Source of the DNA: Gammaproteobacteria bacterium UBA5078
Lineage (GTDB): Bacteria; Pseudomonadota; Gammaproteobacteria; Pseudomonadales; Pseudohongiellaceae
Length of the DNA: 64,000 bases
Assembly (NCBI GenBank): GCA_002416505.1
Contig: DIAM01000014.1
Location: 149,302 to 213,301 of the forward strand
Direction of reading: 5' to 3'
Shown here: positions 18,070-27,191 of the stretch, one piece after another
Layout of the letters: every line of letters starts with the position of its first letter
How positions within the stretch are numbered: the stretch's first letter is position 1
Made by a program: the position numbers and the translations under genes
Notes under the pieces: model-generated
Databases searched by the model: none
Told to the model about the DNA's origin: nothing
What the model saw: the letters and a program-made list of their open reading frames with translations, nothing else

Positions 18070-19815
18070 ATGATTCGTGCTAGTCAGTATCTCATCGCCA
18101 CTCTAAAAGAGACTCCCGCCGACGCAGAAGTCGTCAGTCATCAACTCATGGTGCGTGCAGGTCTCATACGCAAACTCGCGACCGGCTTATATACCTGGCT
18201 GCCGGCCGGCCTGCGGGTACTGCATAAAGTTACCGCAGTGGTGAGAGACGAGATGAACCGTGCCGGCGCCATGGAGGTTTCCATGCCCGTAGTACAGTCG
18301 GCCGATCTCTGGATCGAGTCTGGCCGCTGGGACAAGATGGGGCCCGAGCTGTTGCGCTTCGTGGACCGCCACGAGCGCGACTTCTGTCTAGGCCCTACTC
18401 ACGAGGAGGTCATCACCGACCTAATCCGCAATGAGTTGAGCAGCTATCGCCAGCTGCCCGCTAATTTCTATCAGATTCAGACCAAGTTCCGCGATGAGCG
18501 CCGTCCTCGTTTCGGGGTGATGCGTGCCCGCGAGTTCCTGATGAAGGACGCCTACTCCTTCCATACTAGCGAGGACTCCCTACAGCAGACCTATGACCAG
18601 ATGCACGCCACCTATTGCCGAATCTTCGAGCGCCTCGGCCTCGAGTTCCGCCCCGTACTGGCGGATTCGGGCAATATCGGCGGCAGCATGTCCCACGAGT
18701 TTCACGTATTAGCCGATTCGGGCGAGGACGAGATTGTGTTTAGCACCGAAAGTCCCTATGCCGCGAACATCGAGATGGCGACCGGCCAATTGGTCGATCT
18801 CGACTACTCCAGCGGCGAGACCAAGAAGGCCAAGGCCAGCGCAGTCGACACCCCTGCTGCACACTCTATAGAGGACGTCTCCGCGAGCCTAGGAATCGAG
18901 GCGCGCCGCCTCGTCAAGACCATGGTCGTGAAGGGCGAGCTGAGCGAGACTAACCCGAGTGGTCTCGTCGCACTCGTCATACGGGGCGACCAGAGCATCA
19001 ACCCAGTAAAGGCAGAGAAACATCCCTTGGTGGCATCCCCCTTCACTCTCGCGCTGGACAGCGAGATCGAGGCGGCCCTGCACTGCAAGCCCGGTAGCAT
19101 CGGCCCAATCGATCTGCCTATCCCCGTACTGGCCGACGAGAGCGTCGTGTCGATGGTCAACTTCGTGTGTGGCGCTAACCGCGACGGCCAACATCTTATA
19201 GAGGCGAACTGGGGCAGCGACTGCCGCTACGACAGCAGCACGGACCTGCGTAAGGTGCAAGAAGGCGATATCAGCCCCGATGGCAAGGGCAGCCTGCAGA
19301 TCAAGCGCGGCATCGAAGTAGGCCATATCTTCCAGCTGGGCACCAAGTACAGCGAAGCCATGAACGCCAAGGTATTGGATGAGAACGGCAAGGCCGTCAC
19401 GATGATCATGGGCTGCTATGGCATCGGGGTGAGCCGCATCGTGGCCTCGTGCATCGAACAGAGTCACGACGACAATGGCATCATCTGGCCCGATATTATC
19501 GCGCCCTTCCATATCGCCATCATTCCGATGAACGCACACAAGTCCCCCGCAGTGGTGGAGTTGAGCGAGTCCTTGGCCAAGCAATTGAGCGAGGCCGGCT
19601 ATGAGGTTCTGCTGGACGATCGCGACAAGAAAACCAGCGCCGGCGTGAAGTTTGCCGACATGGAACTCATGGGCATTCCCCATAGAATCGTGGTGTCCGA
19701 GCGCGGTATCGAGCAGAACGTTCTAGAATACAAATCGCGCAGCGCTCAGGACAATGAAATGATCCCGGCAGACGACATCCTGCGCTTCCTGCGCGAGAAC
19801 ATCCGCCTCGACTAA
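18070..19815 (+). CDS. proS: Proline--tRNA ligase
   Basis: 581 aa, bacterial-type ProRS with the editing insertion. The N terminus has the class II core (VRAGLIRKLATGLYTWLPAG). Motif 2 is FRDERRPRFGVMRAREF (about residue 140). A YbaK-like cis-editing domain that clears Ala-tRNA-Pro occupies about residues 225-400. Motif 3 GCYGIGVSRIVASC is near residue 445, and the C-terminal anticodon-binding domain follows (IIPMNAHKSPAVVEL). It charges tRNA-Pro. It lies 46 bases before the YihY gene. Confidence 0.98.
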   Translation: MIRASQYLIATLKETPADAEVVSHQLMVRAGLIRKLATGLYTWLPAGLRVLHKVTAVVRDEMNRAGAMEVSMPVVQSADLWIESGRWDKMGPELLRFVDRHERDFCLGPTHEEVITDLIRNELSSYRQLPANFYQIQTKFRDERRPRFGVMRAREFLMKDAYSFHTSEDSLQQTYDQMHATYCRIFERLGLEFRPVLADSGNIGGSMSHEFHVLADSGEDEIVFSTESPYAANIEMATGQLVDLDYSSGETKKAKASAVDTPAAHSIEDVSASLGIEARRLVKTMVVKGELSETNPSGLVALVIRGDQSINPVKAEKHPLVASPFTLALDSEIEAALHCKPGSIGPIDLPIPVLADESVVSMVNFVCGANRDGQHLIEANWGSDCRYDSSTDLRKVQEGDISPDGKGSLQIKRGIEVGHIFQLGTKYSEAMNAKVLDENGKAVTMIMGCYGIGVSRIVASCIEQSHDDNGIIWPDIIAPFHIAIIPMNAHKSPAVVELSESLAKQLSEAGYEVLLDDRDKKTSAGVKFADMELMGIPHRIVVSERGIEQNVLEYKSRSAQDNEMIPADDILRFLRENIRLD

Positions 19816-19861
19816 GCCCATCGCCAGCGCGCTGCGCGCTGGCCGAGTAGGACATAGCAAG

Positions 19862-21229
19862 ATGAGTGAACAGAAGATCACGATGGTGATGCGCGTAGAG
19901 AGTTTGAAGGCTTGGTTAGAGCGCCATATGGTGCCGCCATCCTCCGAAGACTCTAAGCTGCGCAGCTTCGGTTTACGGGCCTTCCAGGTCGGTTTCGCTG
20001 TAGCGCGCGATCTCGCCCAGGGGCAACTGAGCCTGCGTGCGATGAGCCTGGTGTACTACACCGTCATCGCCTTCATTCCCCTGCTCGCCCTTACTTTCTC
20101 GGTATTAAAAGGCCTCGGCGCGCACAACACCATGGAGCCGGCCCTACTCAACCTACTCTCGCCACTGGGCGAGCGCAGCGCGGAGGTCACGCGCAACATC
20201 ATCATGTTCGTCGAGAACGTGCGAGTAGACGTGCTGGGGTTCGTCAGCCTCGGGGTGCTGCTCTACACCGTGCTCAATATGATGCAGAAGATCGAGGGGG
20301 CGTTCAATTTCATCTGGAGTGTCTCGGAGGGCCGCAAGCTCGCCACGCGCATCAGCGAGTATTTGTTCGCCTTGATCGTGAGCCCTCTGCTCATCTTCAT
20401 CTCCATCGGCATCTCCTCCTATATCAACACCAATTTCTTCGAACGCTACCTAGAGACGCTGAGTTTCGGCGGCTTCATTCTGCAAATCTTCGGCACCGTC
20501 TCGGCGTTTGCGTTCATGTCCTTGGCCTTCGCCTTCGCCTATCGCTTCATTCCCAATACCCATGTGCGTTTCGGCCCCGCCTTCATAGGCGGCATGATGA
20601 CCACCCTGATCTGGACGGCGATGGGCTTAATCTTCCAGAGCGTGTTCGCCAACTCCAGCAGCAACGAGATCATCTACGTCGCCTTCTTCTCCATAATTTT
20701 GGTGATGATCTTTATCTATCTGGGCTGGCTGGTCCTGCTCACCGGCTCGAGCATCGCCTACTATATTCAGAACCCCGGCCGCATACGCACGGGCCGTCAA
20801 CGCCTGCGCCTGTCAATCGCCGAGCACGAGTCCTCCGTGCTAAGCGTGGCCTATTTGATTATCGAACGCTTCCAGAAACAACTCACGCCCTGGAGCGCGA
20901 ACGAGCTCGCCAACTATCTACAACTGAACGCGATAATCGTCGACGACGTGATCGATACCTTGCTCGGCATCGGCTTCATCATCCCGACGAATCAAGACCC
21001 GCAACGCTATCTGCCTGCAGGCGCGGTTGAGGACAGGACCATGCAATCGGTATGGCAACAACTGCGCGACTATGTTCCAGACCCCATTATTCGATCGAAG
21101 CATATTCGCAGGATCAAGCCCGTCCAAGACTTTCTCAATAGTGTGGATAAGGGTGTCGCTGAGCATTTAAGCGCCGAGACCTTCTATGCCCCGCCAAAAG
21201 AGGATCAGCCGCAGCCCAAGCAAGACTAG
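19862..21229 (+). CDS. YihY/BrkB-family inner-membrane protein
   Basis: 455 aa. Several transmembrane helices lie between about residues 60 and 310 (for example AMSLVYYTVIAFIPLLALTF and FVSLGVLLYTVLNMM). A C-terminal cytoplasmic winged-helix-like region of about 150 residues follows. The family was once annotated as ribonuclease BN; that assignment is known to be wrong, and its transport or structural role is not settled. It follows proS closely and precedes wrbA by 65 bases. Confidence 0.9.
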   Translation: MSEQKITMVMRVESLKAWLERHMVPPSSEDSKLRSFGLRAFQVGFAVARDLAQGQLSLRAMSLVYYTVIAFIPLLALTFSVLKGLGAHNTMEPALLNLLSPLGERSAEVTRNIIMFVENVRVDVLGFVSLGVLLYTVLNMMQKIEGAFNFIWSVSEGRKLATRISEYLFALIVSPLLIFISIGISSYINTNFFERYLETLSFGGFILQIFGTVSAFAFMSLAFAFAYRFIPNTHVRFGPAFIGGMMTTLIWTAMGLIFQSVFANSSSNEIIYVAFFSIILVMIFIYLGWLVLLTGSSIAYYIQNPGRIRTGRQRLRLSIAEHESSVLSVAYLIIERFQKQLTPWSANELANYLQLNAIIVDDVIDTLLGIGFIIPTNQDPQRYLPAGAVEDRTMQSVWQQLRDYVPDPIIRSKHIRRIKPVQDFLNSVDKGVAEHLSAETFYAPPKEDQPQPKQD

Positions 21230-21294
21230 CCAATCTTTGTGTAAGGTTTCCCGTTACAATAGCGCCTCGATTGAATCGCGCAAGAGATGCCCCT

Positions 21295-21906
21295 ATGAGT
21301 TCCAACAATATTAGCCCCTATGTTCTCGTCCTGTATTACAGCCGCAGTGGCGCGACCGCACAGATGGCCCAATTGATAGGCCGTGGCATAGAACAAGTGG
21401 CAGGAATCGAGGCGAGGCTGCGCACGGTGCCGGCGGTCTCAACCGTCACCGAGGCTACAGAGCCCGACATCCCAGATAGCGGCGCGATCTATTGCACAGA
21501 GGACGATCTGCGCAACTGTGCAGGCCTCGTGCTGGGCAGTCCTACCCGCTTCGGCAATATGGCGGCAGCGCTGAAATACTTTATCGACAACACCGGGGCG
21601 CTATGGCTATCCGGCGCACTGATCGACAAGCCCGCCGCGGCGTTTACCTCCACCTCTACCCTGCACGGCGGACAGGAGAGCACCCTGCTCAGCATGCTCA
21701 CGCCACTGCTGCACCATGGCATGCTGTTCTGCGGGCTGCCCTTTAGTGAACCGGGCCTTAGCAGCACCCAAAGTGGTGGCACGCCCTACGGCGCCAGCCA
21801 TCTGGCTGGGCCCAATAGCGATCGTAAGATCGACGCCACCGAGAGCGAACTGTGCGTCGCGCTCGGCAAACGCGTGGCCACCTTGGCCGTCAAATTACTG
21901 CGCTAG
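21295..21906 (+). CDS. wrbA: WrbA-like NAD(P)H:quinone oxidoreductase
   Basis: 203 aa from the ATG at 21295. Flavodoxin fold: FMN phosphate-binding loop YYSRSGATAQMAQ near residue 12 and the second FMN loop GSPTRFGNMAAALKYF near residue 75. The WrbA-type stretch STSTLHGGQESTL follows. It reduces quinones by two electrons in the cytoplasm. It overlaps no gene and is followed after 29 bases by DUF2069, a conserved pairing in gammaproteobacteria. Confidence 0.92.
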   Translation: MSSNNISPYVLVLYYSRSGATAQMAQLIGRGIEQVAGIEARLRTVPAVSTVTEATEPDIPDSGAIYCTEDDLRNCAGLVLGSPTRFGNMAAALKYFIDNTGALWLSGALIDKPAAAFTSTSTLHGGQESTLLSMLTPLLHHGMLFCGLPFSEPGLSSTQSGGTPYGASHLAGPNSDRKIDATESELCVALGKRVATLAVKLLR

Positions 21907-21935
21907 GCGCAGCCTGCGCCCAAACTGGAAGCAAT

Positions 21936-22319
21936 ATGACAACACAAGACACCCCACCGGCCATGATCGAAAGCTCGCATCGCGCCGTGGTGATTCTCTA
22001 CAGCGCCCTTCTCCTCATCTTCACCCTGTATGGGCTGTGGCAGATTCCCGGCGGCAATATAACCGCCATCGTCGTGCTGTGGCTCATCAAGTCACTGCCC
22101 TTGCTGATCTTCGCGCCGGGGCTGCGCGCGCGCAAACTGCGCACCTATGCCTGGTTATCCTTCGTGGTGTTATTGTATTTCGTGCAGGCGGTGCAGACGG
22201 CGTTTACGCAAGACGCACGCATCTACGGAATTGCGGTGAGCATTCTATTGTCGCTGTTGTTCTGCGCACTGGTCGTCTATATCCGCAGCTTTCGCGGCTA
22301 CTACAAGACGCCGCTCTAA
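21936..22319 (+). CDS. DUF2069 membrane protein
   Basis: 127 aa from the ATG at 21936 (MTTQDTPPAMIESSHRAVV). Four hydrophobic segments are visible (about residues 17-36, 40-58, 68-86 and 97-115), so it is a small polytopic inner-membrane protein of unknown function. It is encoded after wrbA, as in many relatives. The last 43 bases of the gene, including the stop codon, are repeated exactly at 25178-25220 next to hda. Confidence 0.9.
   Translation: MTTQDTPPAMIESSHRAVVILYSALLLIFTLYGLWQIPGGNITAIVVLWLIKSLPLLIFAPGLRARKLRTYAWLSFVVLLYFVQAVQTAFTQDARIYGIAVSILLSLLFCALVVYIRSFRGYYKTPL
22277..22319 (+). repeat. 43-bp direct repeat, left copy (DUF2069 tail)
   Basis: Bases 22277-22319 (starting CTATATCCGCAGC, ending CCGCTCTAA) are identical to 25178-25220. 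The left copy is the true 3' end of DUF2069. Together the copies flank a 2.9-kb three-gene segment. Confidence 0.95.
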
Positions 22320-22362
22320 GAGCTCAAACAAGGCTTGCATGCTGCGTGCGTTACGCTGCTCA
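22317..22362 (-). pseudogene. Decayed fragment of hda
   Basis: On the minus strand this segment can encode RNARSMQALFELLER, nearly the same as RNERSMQALFDLLER in intact hda (DNA at about 25303-25347). Nucleotide identity is high but imperfect (GGCTTGCATGCTGCG is identical). It is a short remnant fused directly to the DUF2069 stop region, with no intact gene around it. The fusion point lies in a shared CGCTCTA sequence. Confidence 0.8.
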
Positions 22363-22492
22363 TTCTCAGCGTGCGGAGGCACGCTGATTTGCCATGTCCC
22401 TCTGGCCGCATTGATTAAACTCTGTAAGTCCCCATATACTGATGGTATAGCGATGGTTTCGAAGTTAAATTCGAAGGGGTGTTGCAAGCATC

Positions 22493-23353
22493 ATGGCCAC
22501 CAGAATCCTACACATATCCGATCTGCATTTCGGCCCACCCTTTGCTCCCAAGGTGGCGCAGGCACTATTGCAAACTATTCCCGCCCTAGCCCCCGATGCC
22601 ATCGTGGTCAGTGGCGACCTTACCCAACGGGCCAAGCGCCAGCAATTCGAACAGGCAAAGCAGTTCTTCGATCGTTTCCCAGATGTTCCCCTACTGGTCG
22701 TCCCCGGCAATCATGACGTGGCCTTGTGGCGGATCTTCGAGCGCTTATTCAAACCTCACTCTCTGTATTGTGAGATCATCAGCCCCGACCTGAATCCGGT
22801 GGTCAAGGTCGGCGACGTGGTGTTGCTCGGCCTCGATTCCACCGCGCCGCGCCGCGCCATCTCCAACGGACGGCTCGATCTCAAGCAATTGCAACATTGT
22901 GCCGAGACCTTCGCCGAGGTACCTGAACACCTTGCCCGCATCGTGGTGGCCCATCACCAGTTCGTGCCCGGACACGACAAGGTCTTCGACATCGCCATGC
23001 CCAAAGCACGGCGCGCGATCGACTGCTTCGTCGAACAGAAGGTCGAAATGATCCTCGGCGGACACCTGCACCGCTCCTATATAGGCAACTCACTAGACTT
23101 CTTCCCGGGCCACCACCGCGAGCGCGGGGTCATTGTTGTGCAGTGTGGTACCACCACTTCGCGGCGTGGCACAGGTCGGGAACGCGACGAGAACACCTTC
23201 AATCTGATCGAGGTAAGCGCACAGACCCACTCTATAAGCCACTACCTGTATTTCGAGAAGGCCGACGAGTTTGCGCCCTTGAGCAAGCACATCTTCCCTC
23301 GACCGGGGCGAGCCTTCGATCCAGGGAATGACATCCCCGGACCCACCCGATGA
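22493..23353 (+). CDS. Metallophosphoesterase (calcineurin-like)
   Basis: 286 aa. All metal-site motifs are present in order: HISDLHFG (residue about 7), VSGDLT (about 40), VPGNHDV (about 70), VVAHHQF (about 150) and GGHLHRS (about 188). This family hydrolyses phosphomonoesters or diesters with two metal ions; the substrate is unknown. No signal peptide, so it is cytoplasmic. It is first in a cluster with CdsA-like and CDP-alcohol phosphatidyltransferase genes, so a phospholipid-related substrate is a reasonable inference. Confidence 0.88.
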   Translation: MATRILHISDLHFGPPFAPKVAQALLQTIPALAPDAIVVSGDLTQRAKRQQFEQAKQFFDRFPDVPLLVVPGNHDVALWRIFERLFKPHSLYCEIISPDLNPVVKVGDVVLLGLDSTAPRRAISNGRLDLKQLQHCAETFAEVPEHLARIVVAHHQFVPGHDKVFDIAMPKARRAIDCFVEQKVEMILGGHLHRSYIGNSLDFFPGHHRERGVIVVQCGTTTSRRGTGRERDENTFNLIEVSAQTHSISHYLYFEKADEFAPLSKHIFPRPGRAFDPGNDIPGPTR

Positions 23354-23536
23354 TGGGCGCCGGCCTGTCGGTGAAAACCAGCGGGGACAAGGCCATCGTC
23401 TATGCTTGGCTATTCGGTTTCTGGCAAGCGCCACCCTGCCGCTACGGTACCGCTGCCTGACATCTCACTTCGGGGTAGCGGCTGACGAGACTGAGATGCT
23501 TGCCGCAAACAAGCCTGAATCGGCAAAGGAGAATCT

Positions 23537-24526
23537 ATGATCACTGCACCTAGTCCCGCTCTGTACTGGTTCATAGCCGCGATTTTCGCGAGTCTTTTGG
23601 CCGGCTCCATAATCCGCTTCATCGCCCTGCGCAAAGCCGAGCAAGATTTACGGAGCAAACGCCTCGCGAGCCTACGCACATGGTGGATGCTCAGTATCTT
23701 CATGTGCGCAGGCCTACTGGCGGGCCGCCTCGGTATCTGCCTGTTGCTTGGCATCGCGAGTTGTATAGCCTGGTTTGAGATTACCAGAATGCCCGGCGCT
23801 CGCCACGAGGACCGCCTCGCCATCGGGGCCGGCTACGGTCTCATCGCTATCAATTACCTACTCATCCTGTTTGGCTCCACCGCCTACTTTGTCGTCTTCC
23901 TCCCGCTCAGCGCGAGTATCGTGTTTGCCGTGTTGCTGCTGATCAGGGGGGAGCCTAAGGGCTATATTCGCTCGGCCGGCGGACTGCTCTGGGGCATGAT
24001 GTTTCTCGGTTACGGGGTCTCCCATGCGGCTTTTCTGATGACCCTGCCAGGCACTGCCTCGGGCCCCCTCGGGGCGGCTGGCTGGTTCCTCTTCTTGGTC
24101 ATTCTTACGGAAAGCAATGACATCTTTCAGGCCATCGTCGGCCGCGCCTTCGGAGCTCACAAACGGCATCGCATCACCCCCGTTATCTCTCCCAACAAGA
24201 CCTGGGAAGGCTTCATCGGTGGAATGCTCGTCACCATCACCCTGAGCCTGCTGATCGCGCCCTGGCTTACCACCCTAGGACAGCAAGCCGGTCCATTTGG
24301 CCTAGCCGGTCCGCTGCAAGCCTGGATCGGCCCGAGCGTCGCAGCATTCATCATTGCACTGGCCGGCTTCTTCGGCGACATCAATATGTCTGCCATCAAA
24401 CGCGATACCGGTATCAAAGACAGTAGCAAGTTGCTGCCGGGCATGGGCGGAGTAATTGACCGCGTCGACAGCCTCACGATAACCGCGCCGGTGTTTGTGT
24501 ATTTTCTCACCTGGTGGCTAATATGA
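23537..24526 (+). CDS. CdsA-like phosphatidate cytidylyltransferase
   Basis: 329 aa, polytopic with about eight hydrophobic helices. The C-terminal CDS signature is present near residue 285: SAIKRDTGIKDSSKLLPGMG followed by GVIDRVDS. The histidine usual in the PGHGG part is Met here. The motif SPNKTWEGFIGG near residue 218 also fits. The reaction is CTP plus phosphatidate to CDP-diacylglycerol in the inner membrane. As it is away from the usual uppS-cdsA-rseP locus, it is probably a second, specialised paralogue. It overlaps the next gene by four bases (ATGA). Confidence 0.88.
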   Translation: MITAPSPALYWFIAAIFASLLAGSIIRFIALRKAEQDLRSKRLASLRTWWMLSIFMCAGLLAGRLGICLLLGIASCIAWFEITRMPGARHEDRLAIGAGYGLIAINYLLILFGSTAYFVVFLPLSASIVFAVLLLIRGEPKGYIRSAGGLLWGMMFLGYGVSHAAFLMTLPGTASGPLGAAGWFLFLVILTESNDIFQAIVGRAFGAHKRHRITPVISPNKTWEGFIGGMLVTITLSLLIAPWLTTLGQQAGPFGLAGPLQAWIGPSVAAFIIALAGFFGDINMSAIKRDTGIKDSSKLLPGMGGVIDRVDSLTITAPVFVYFLTWWLI

Positions 24527-25122
24527 GTGACTCAACACCACAGCCTCATTACAGCACTCGGCTGCTCACCATTCCCAACCTACTGTGCATAATCCGGCTG
24601 CTGGGTGCCTTTGTGCTTGTCGCCATTGCTTGGCGCGGTCAGCCGAAATTGTTTTTTTGGGGTTTTGTCGTTCTCGCCATGACCGACTGGCTGGATGGCA
24701 AACTGGCCATCCTACTCGATCAACGTTCGGTGTTCGGGGCACGTCTGGACAGCTGGGCCGATGCCACGCTCTATGCGGGCCTGTTAGTGGGAACAGTCCT
24801 GCTGCACAGCGCGATTCTGCGCGCCGAACTGCTCTGGATCATTCCTCCCTTGGCCACTTACCTCATCTCCACCGCAGCGGGTTTCTGGAAATACCGACGC
24901 TGGCCCAGTTATCATACCCGCGCGGCCAAGACCTGCTGGCTGTTGATGATTATCGGGGTGTATGGCATGAGTTTCGACTTATCGCTACTGCCCCTGCGCA
25001 TAGCCCTGACGGCAGTCGCCCTGACCAATATAGAGGCCCTGTTCATCACGATTATTTCCCCCAGTTGGCGCGCCGACGTCACCTCAATCTACCACGCCTG
25101 GCGGGATACTAAAGCTCGATGA
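24523..25122 (+). CDS. CDP-alcohol phosphatidyltransferase family protein
   Basis: 199 aa from the ATG at 24523, which overlaps the cdsA-like stop (ATGA). A GTG at 24514 would add three residues. Polytopic membrane enzyme. The family signature D-X2-DG-X2-AR-X8-9-G-X3-D-X3-D is visible as DWLDGKLAILLDQRSVFGAR followed by LDSWAD, around residues 55-80; the usual Arg after Ala is Ile. All four metal-binding Asp are kept. The family transfers a phosphatidyl group from CDP-diacylglycerol to an alcohol such as glycerol 3-phosphate; the acceptor here is unknown. It uses the product of the preceding gene. Confidence 0.87.
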   Translation: MSDSTPQPHYSTRLLTIPNLLCIIRLLGAFVLVAIAWRGQPKLFFWGFVVLAMTDWLDGKLAILLDQRSVFGARLDSWADATLYAGLLVGTVLLHSAILRAELLWIIPPLATYLISTAAGFWKYRRWPSYHTRAAKTCWLLMIIGVYGMSFDLSLLPLRIALTAVALTNIEALFITIISPSWRADVTSIYHAWRDTKAR

Positions 25123-25177
25123 TCAACGCATTTTCTCTGCCAGATCTTTACGCACTCTGCTCCATGTGCACCGTGGA

Positions 25178-25220
25178 CTATATCCGCAGCTTTCGCGGCT
25201 ACTACAAGACGCCGCTCTAA
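25178..25220 (+). repeat. 43-bp direct repeat, right copy (DUF2069 tail)
   Basis: Exact copy of the last 43 bases of DUF2069 (22277-22319), with no gene body upstream of it. The weakly similar bases just before it (GTGCACCGTGGA) may be further decayed DUF2069 sequence. Its last bases overlap the hda stop codon, so it probably preserves the ancestral DUF2069/hda junction. Confidence 0.95.
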
Positions 25221-25930
25221 CGCTCGGGGGTGTCCATCAACTCGCGTAGCAGTGGCACGGTAATGCGCCGCTGGCTCTGCAAGGAGAATTGATCGAGGCG
25301 CTCTAGAAGATCGAACAGGGCTTGCATGCTGCGCTCGTTGCGCTGCAACACATAGCTGATCACCTCATCGCTGAGGGTGATGCCCCGCAGCGTCGCACGT
25401 AGTTGCAGGGCCTTGCGCTTATCCTCGTCGTTCAAGCCCTGCACCTGAAACACGATTCCCGACTGTAGCCGCGAGAGCAGGTCTGGCAGCAGCACTTCTA
25501 ATTCACGCGGGCCGCAGCGCGCCGCAACGAGCAGGCGCGTGCCACTATCGCGCAGGCGATTGAAGAGTGAGAACAGGCCCAACTCCCATTCGCGATGCCC
25601 GGCAATGGCCTGCAGATCGTCAATACATACCAGCGGAAAACTCTCTAAGCCCTCGAAAATCTCCGGGCTATAGTCGCGAAAATGCGCAAGGGGTAAATAG
25701 AAACTCGCGGCGTCACGGGCATCGAAATTATGGCAGACCGCTTGCAATAGGTGACTACAGCCAGCGCCGTTAGCGCCCCATAGGAACACGAATTGGTCTA
25801 GCGTGGCACTCGACTGCGCAAGCAAATAGTCCACAAGCTGCTTGTTAGAATCGATGACGAAGAAGTTTTCGAAGGTAGCCGAATCGTCAAGGCCGATCGG
25901 CAGCGCCAACTGGCGGCGAGAGTCACTCAT
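25217..25930 (-). CDS. hda: DnaA regulatory inactivator Hda
   Basis: 237 aa. A DnaA-like AAA+ domain: Walker A region WGANGAGCSHLLQAV near residue 50, where Cys replaces the usual Lys (E. coli Hda has Arg there), and Walker B VCIDDLQAI. The arginine-finger region and lid end with ITVPLLRELMDTPER. An N-terminal clamp-binding peptide is seen as QLALPIGLDD. Hda, with the DNA-loaded beta clamp, stimulates ATP hydrolysis on DnaA and limits re-initiation. It follows DUF2066 by three bases on the same strand. Confidence 0.94.
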   Translation of the reverse strand: MSDSRRQLALPIGLDDSATFENFFVIDSNKQLVDYLLAQSSATLDQFVFLWGANGAGCSHLLQAVCHNFDARDAASFYLPLAHFRDYSPEIFEGLESFPLVCIDDLQAIAGHREWELGLFSLFNRLRDSGTRLLVAARCGPRELEVLLPDLLSRLQSGIVFQVQGLNDEDKRKALQLRATLRGITLSDEVISYVLQRNERSMQALFDLLERLDQFSLQSQRRITVPLLRELMDTPER

Positions 25931-25933
25931 AAC

Positions 25934-27010
25934 CTAGCGGACCCAGCGATAGTAAAAGACATTCTCTCTCTCTTGAGTAGCGAATGACTCTTGTTCCTGC
26001 AGATCGCGCCCGAGCGTGATGAACTCGGTGAATAAGAAGGGATTGCCGATGAGACTGATGTCGAGCTCGATACCGGAGCCGTCGAGCAAGGAGGCAGAGG
26101 CACTCTCGACCACGGCCAAGTCCTGGATGTATTGCAGTAGATCGACATAGTCCTTTGCGCTATCCACGGCCTCTACGCGCAGGGTTACCTGTACGCTCTG
26201 GGCAAGTTTAATCAGACCAAAATGGGAGGCGATCTGTGCGGTGATCCGCTCCAAGGCCGACTCCGCGTAGACTTTCAGATCCCGCTCGAAGCTGTCGAAG
26301 GACTCGACATTGTCTCGGAACAGGAACTGCCATAGCCCTACCAACTCACCGCTGGGAGACTCGAGCACTCGACCGCTGAGGATGGCATCGGCGCCATAGC
26401 GGGCGCTGGCCTGACGAATAGCCTGCTCATCTAAACTCCAGGCGACATCGGTGGGTAGATTGCGTCGATCCTCTAGGTCTAATAAGGGGAATAGCAGCGG
26501 GATGCCGCGCAGGCGCGAGAACTCTCTGACGATGTCCAGCAGGGGGTGGTCCGAATCCGCACTGAGCAGCTCGCGCCGGCCATCGGCGCTCTGCACCGAG
26601 AGCCACAGCATGACGGCGGGTCGGTTCTGATCCCACACGGGAATGCCGGCATCATTGAGCATCCTATCCACTAGCGCGCGGTCGAAGCGCACACTAATGA
26701 AGTTTCGCTGCTCTAAGGGGCCCGAGCTTGTGCGATAACTGACCTCTTGCACATAGCTCTGCGCATCGCGAATCGCGCGCTCGACGTTAGAGTTGCGCAG
26801 CCAGCGCTCTTCGCCGGTAATCTTGAGAACAACGGCAGTCATGCCCTCGCGATAGGCGCGAATACGCTCTGCGTCGCCCTGCCCTTGCACGACGATCTCT
26901 TGATCGTAGAGGCCATCGACGATCAAGGCGAGGGCATGTGGGCTCGCCCCTAGACTTAACAGTAGGAGGAGAATGCGAGCGCGAGCGAAAGTTTTGATGA
27001 GGGATTTCAT
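25934..27010 (-). CDS. DUF2066 exported protein
   Basis: 358 aa from the ATG at 27010, which begins a clear signal peptide (MKSLIKTFARARILLLLLSL, ending near SPHALA). The mature part begins IVDGLYDQEIVVQGQG, typical of the DUF2066 family. It is probably periplasmic; function unknown. It is transcribed with hda and opposite purM, an arrangement conserved in Pseudomonas-type genomes. Confidence 0.9.
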   Translation of the reverse strand: MKSLIKTFARARILLLLLSLGASPHALALIVDGLYDQEIVVQGQGDAERIRAYREGMTAVVLKITGEERWLRNSNVERAIRDAQSYVQEVSYRTSSGPLEQRNFISVRFDRALVDRMLNDAGIPVWDQNRPAVMLWLSVQSADGRRELLSADSDHPLLDIVREFSRLRGIPLLFPLLDLEDRRNLPTDVAWSLDEQAIRQASARYGADAILSGRVLESPSGELVGLWQFLFRDNVESFDSFERDLKVYAESALERITAQIASHFGLIKLAQSVQVTLRVEAVDSAKDYVDLLQYIQDLAVVESASASLLDGSGIELDISLIGNPFLFTEFITLGRDLQEQESFATQERENVFYYRWVR

Positions 27011-27191
27011 GCCGGGCATCATACCCGATCTGCAGCGCCTTGACACGCGTAGACTGCGGCCCTGCGGGGCACAATCACGAATCTGTGCACTGTACCTTTT
27101 GTGCTTCGTAGCGCAAGTGATACTGCGTCGAATATCTGCTTATTATAGTGCTCCGTAGGGCGAGTGGCACTGCGGCGTACTTCGCTGCTGG

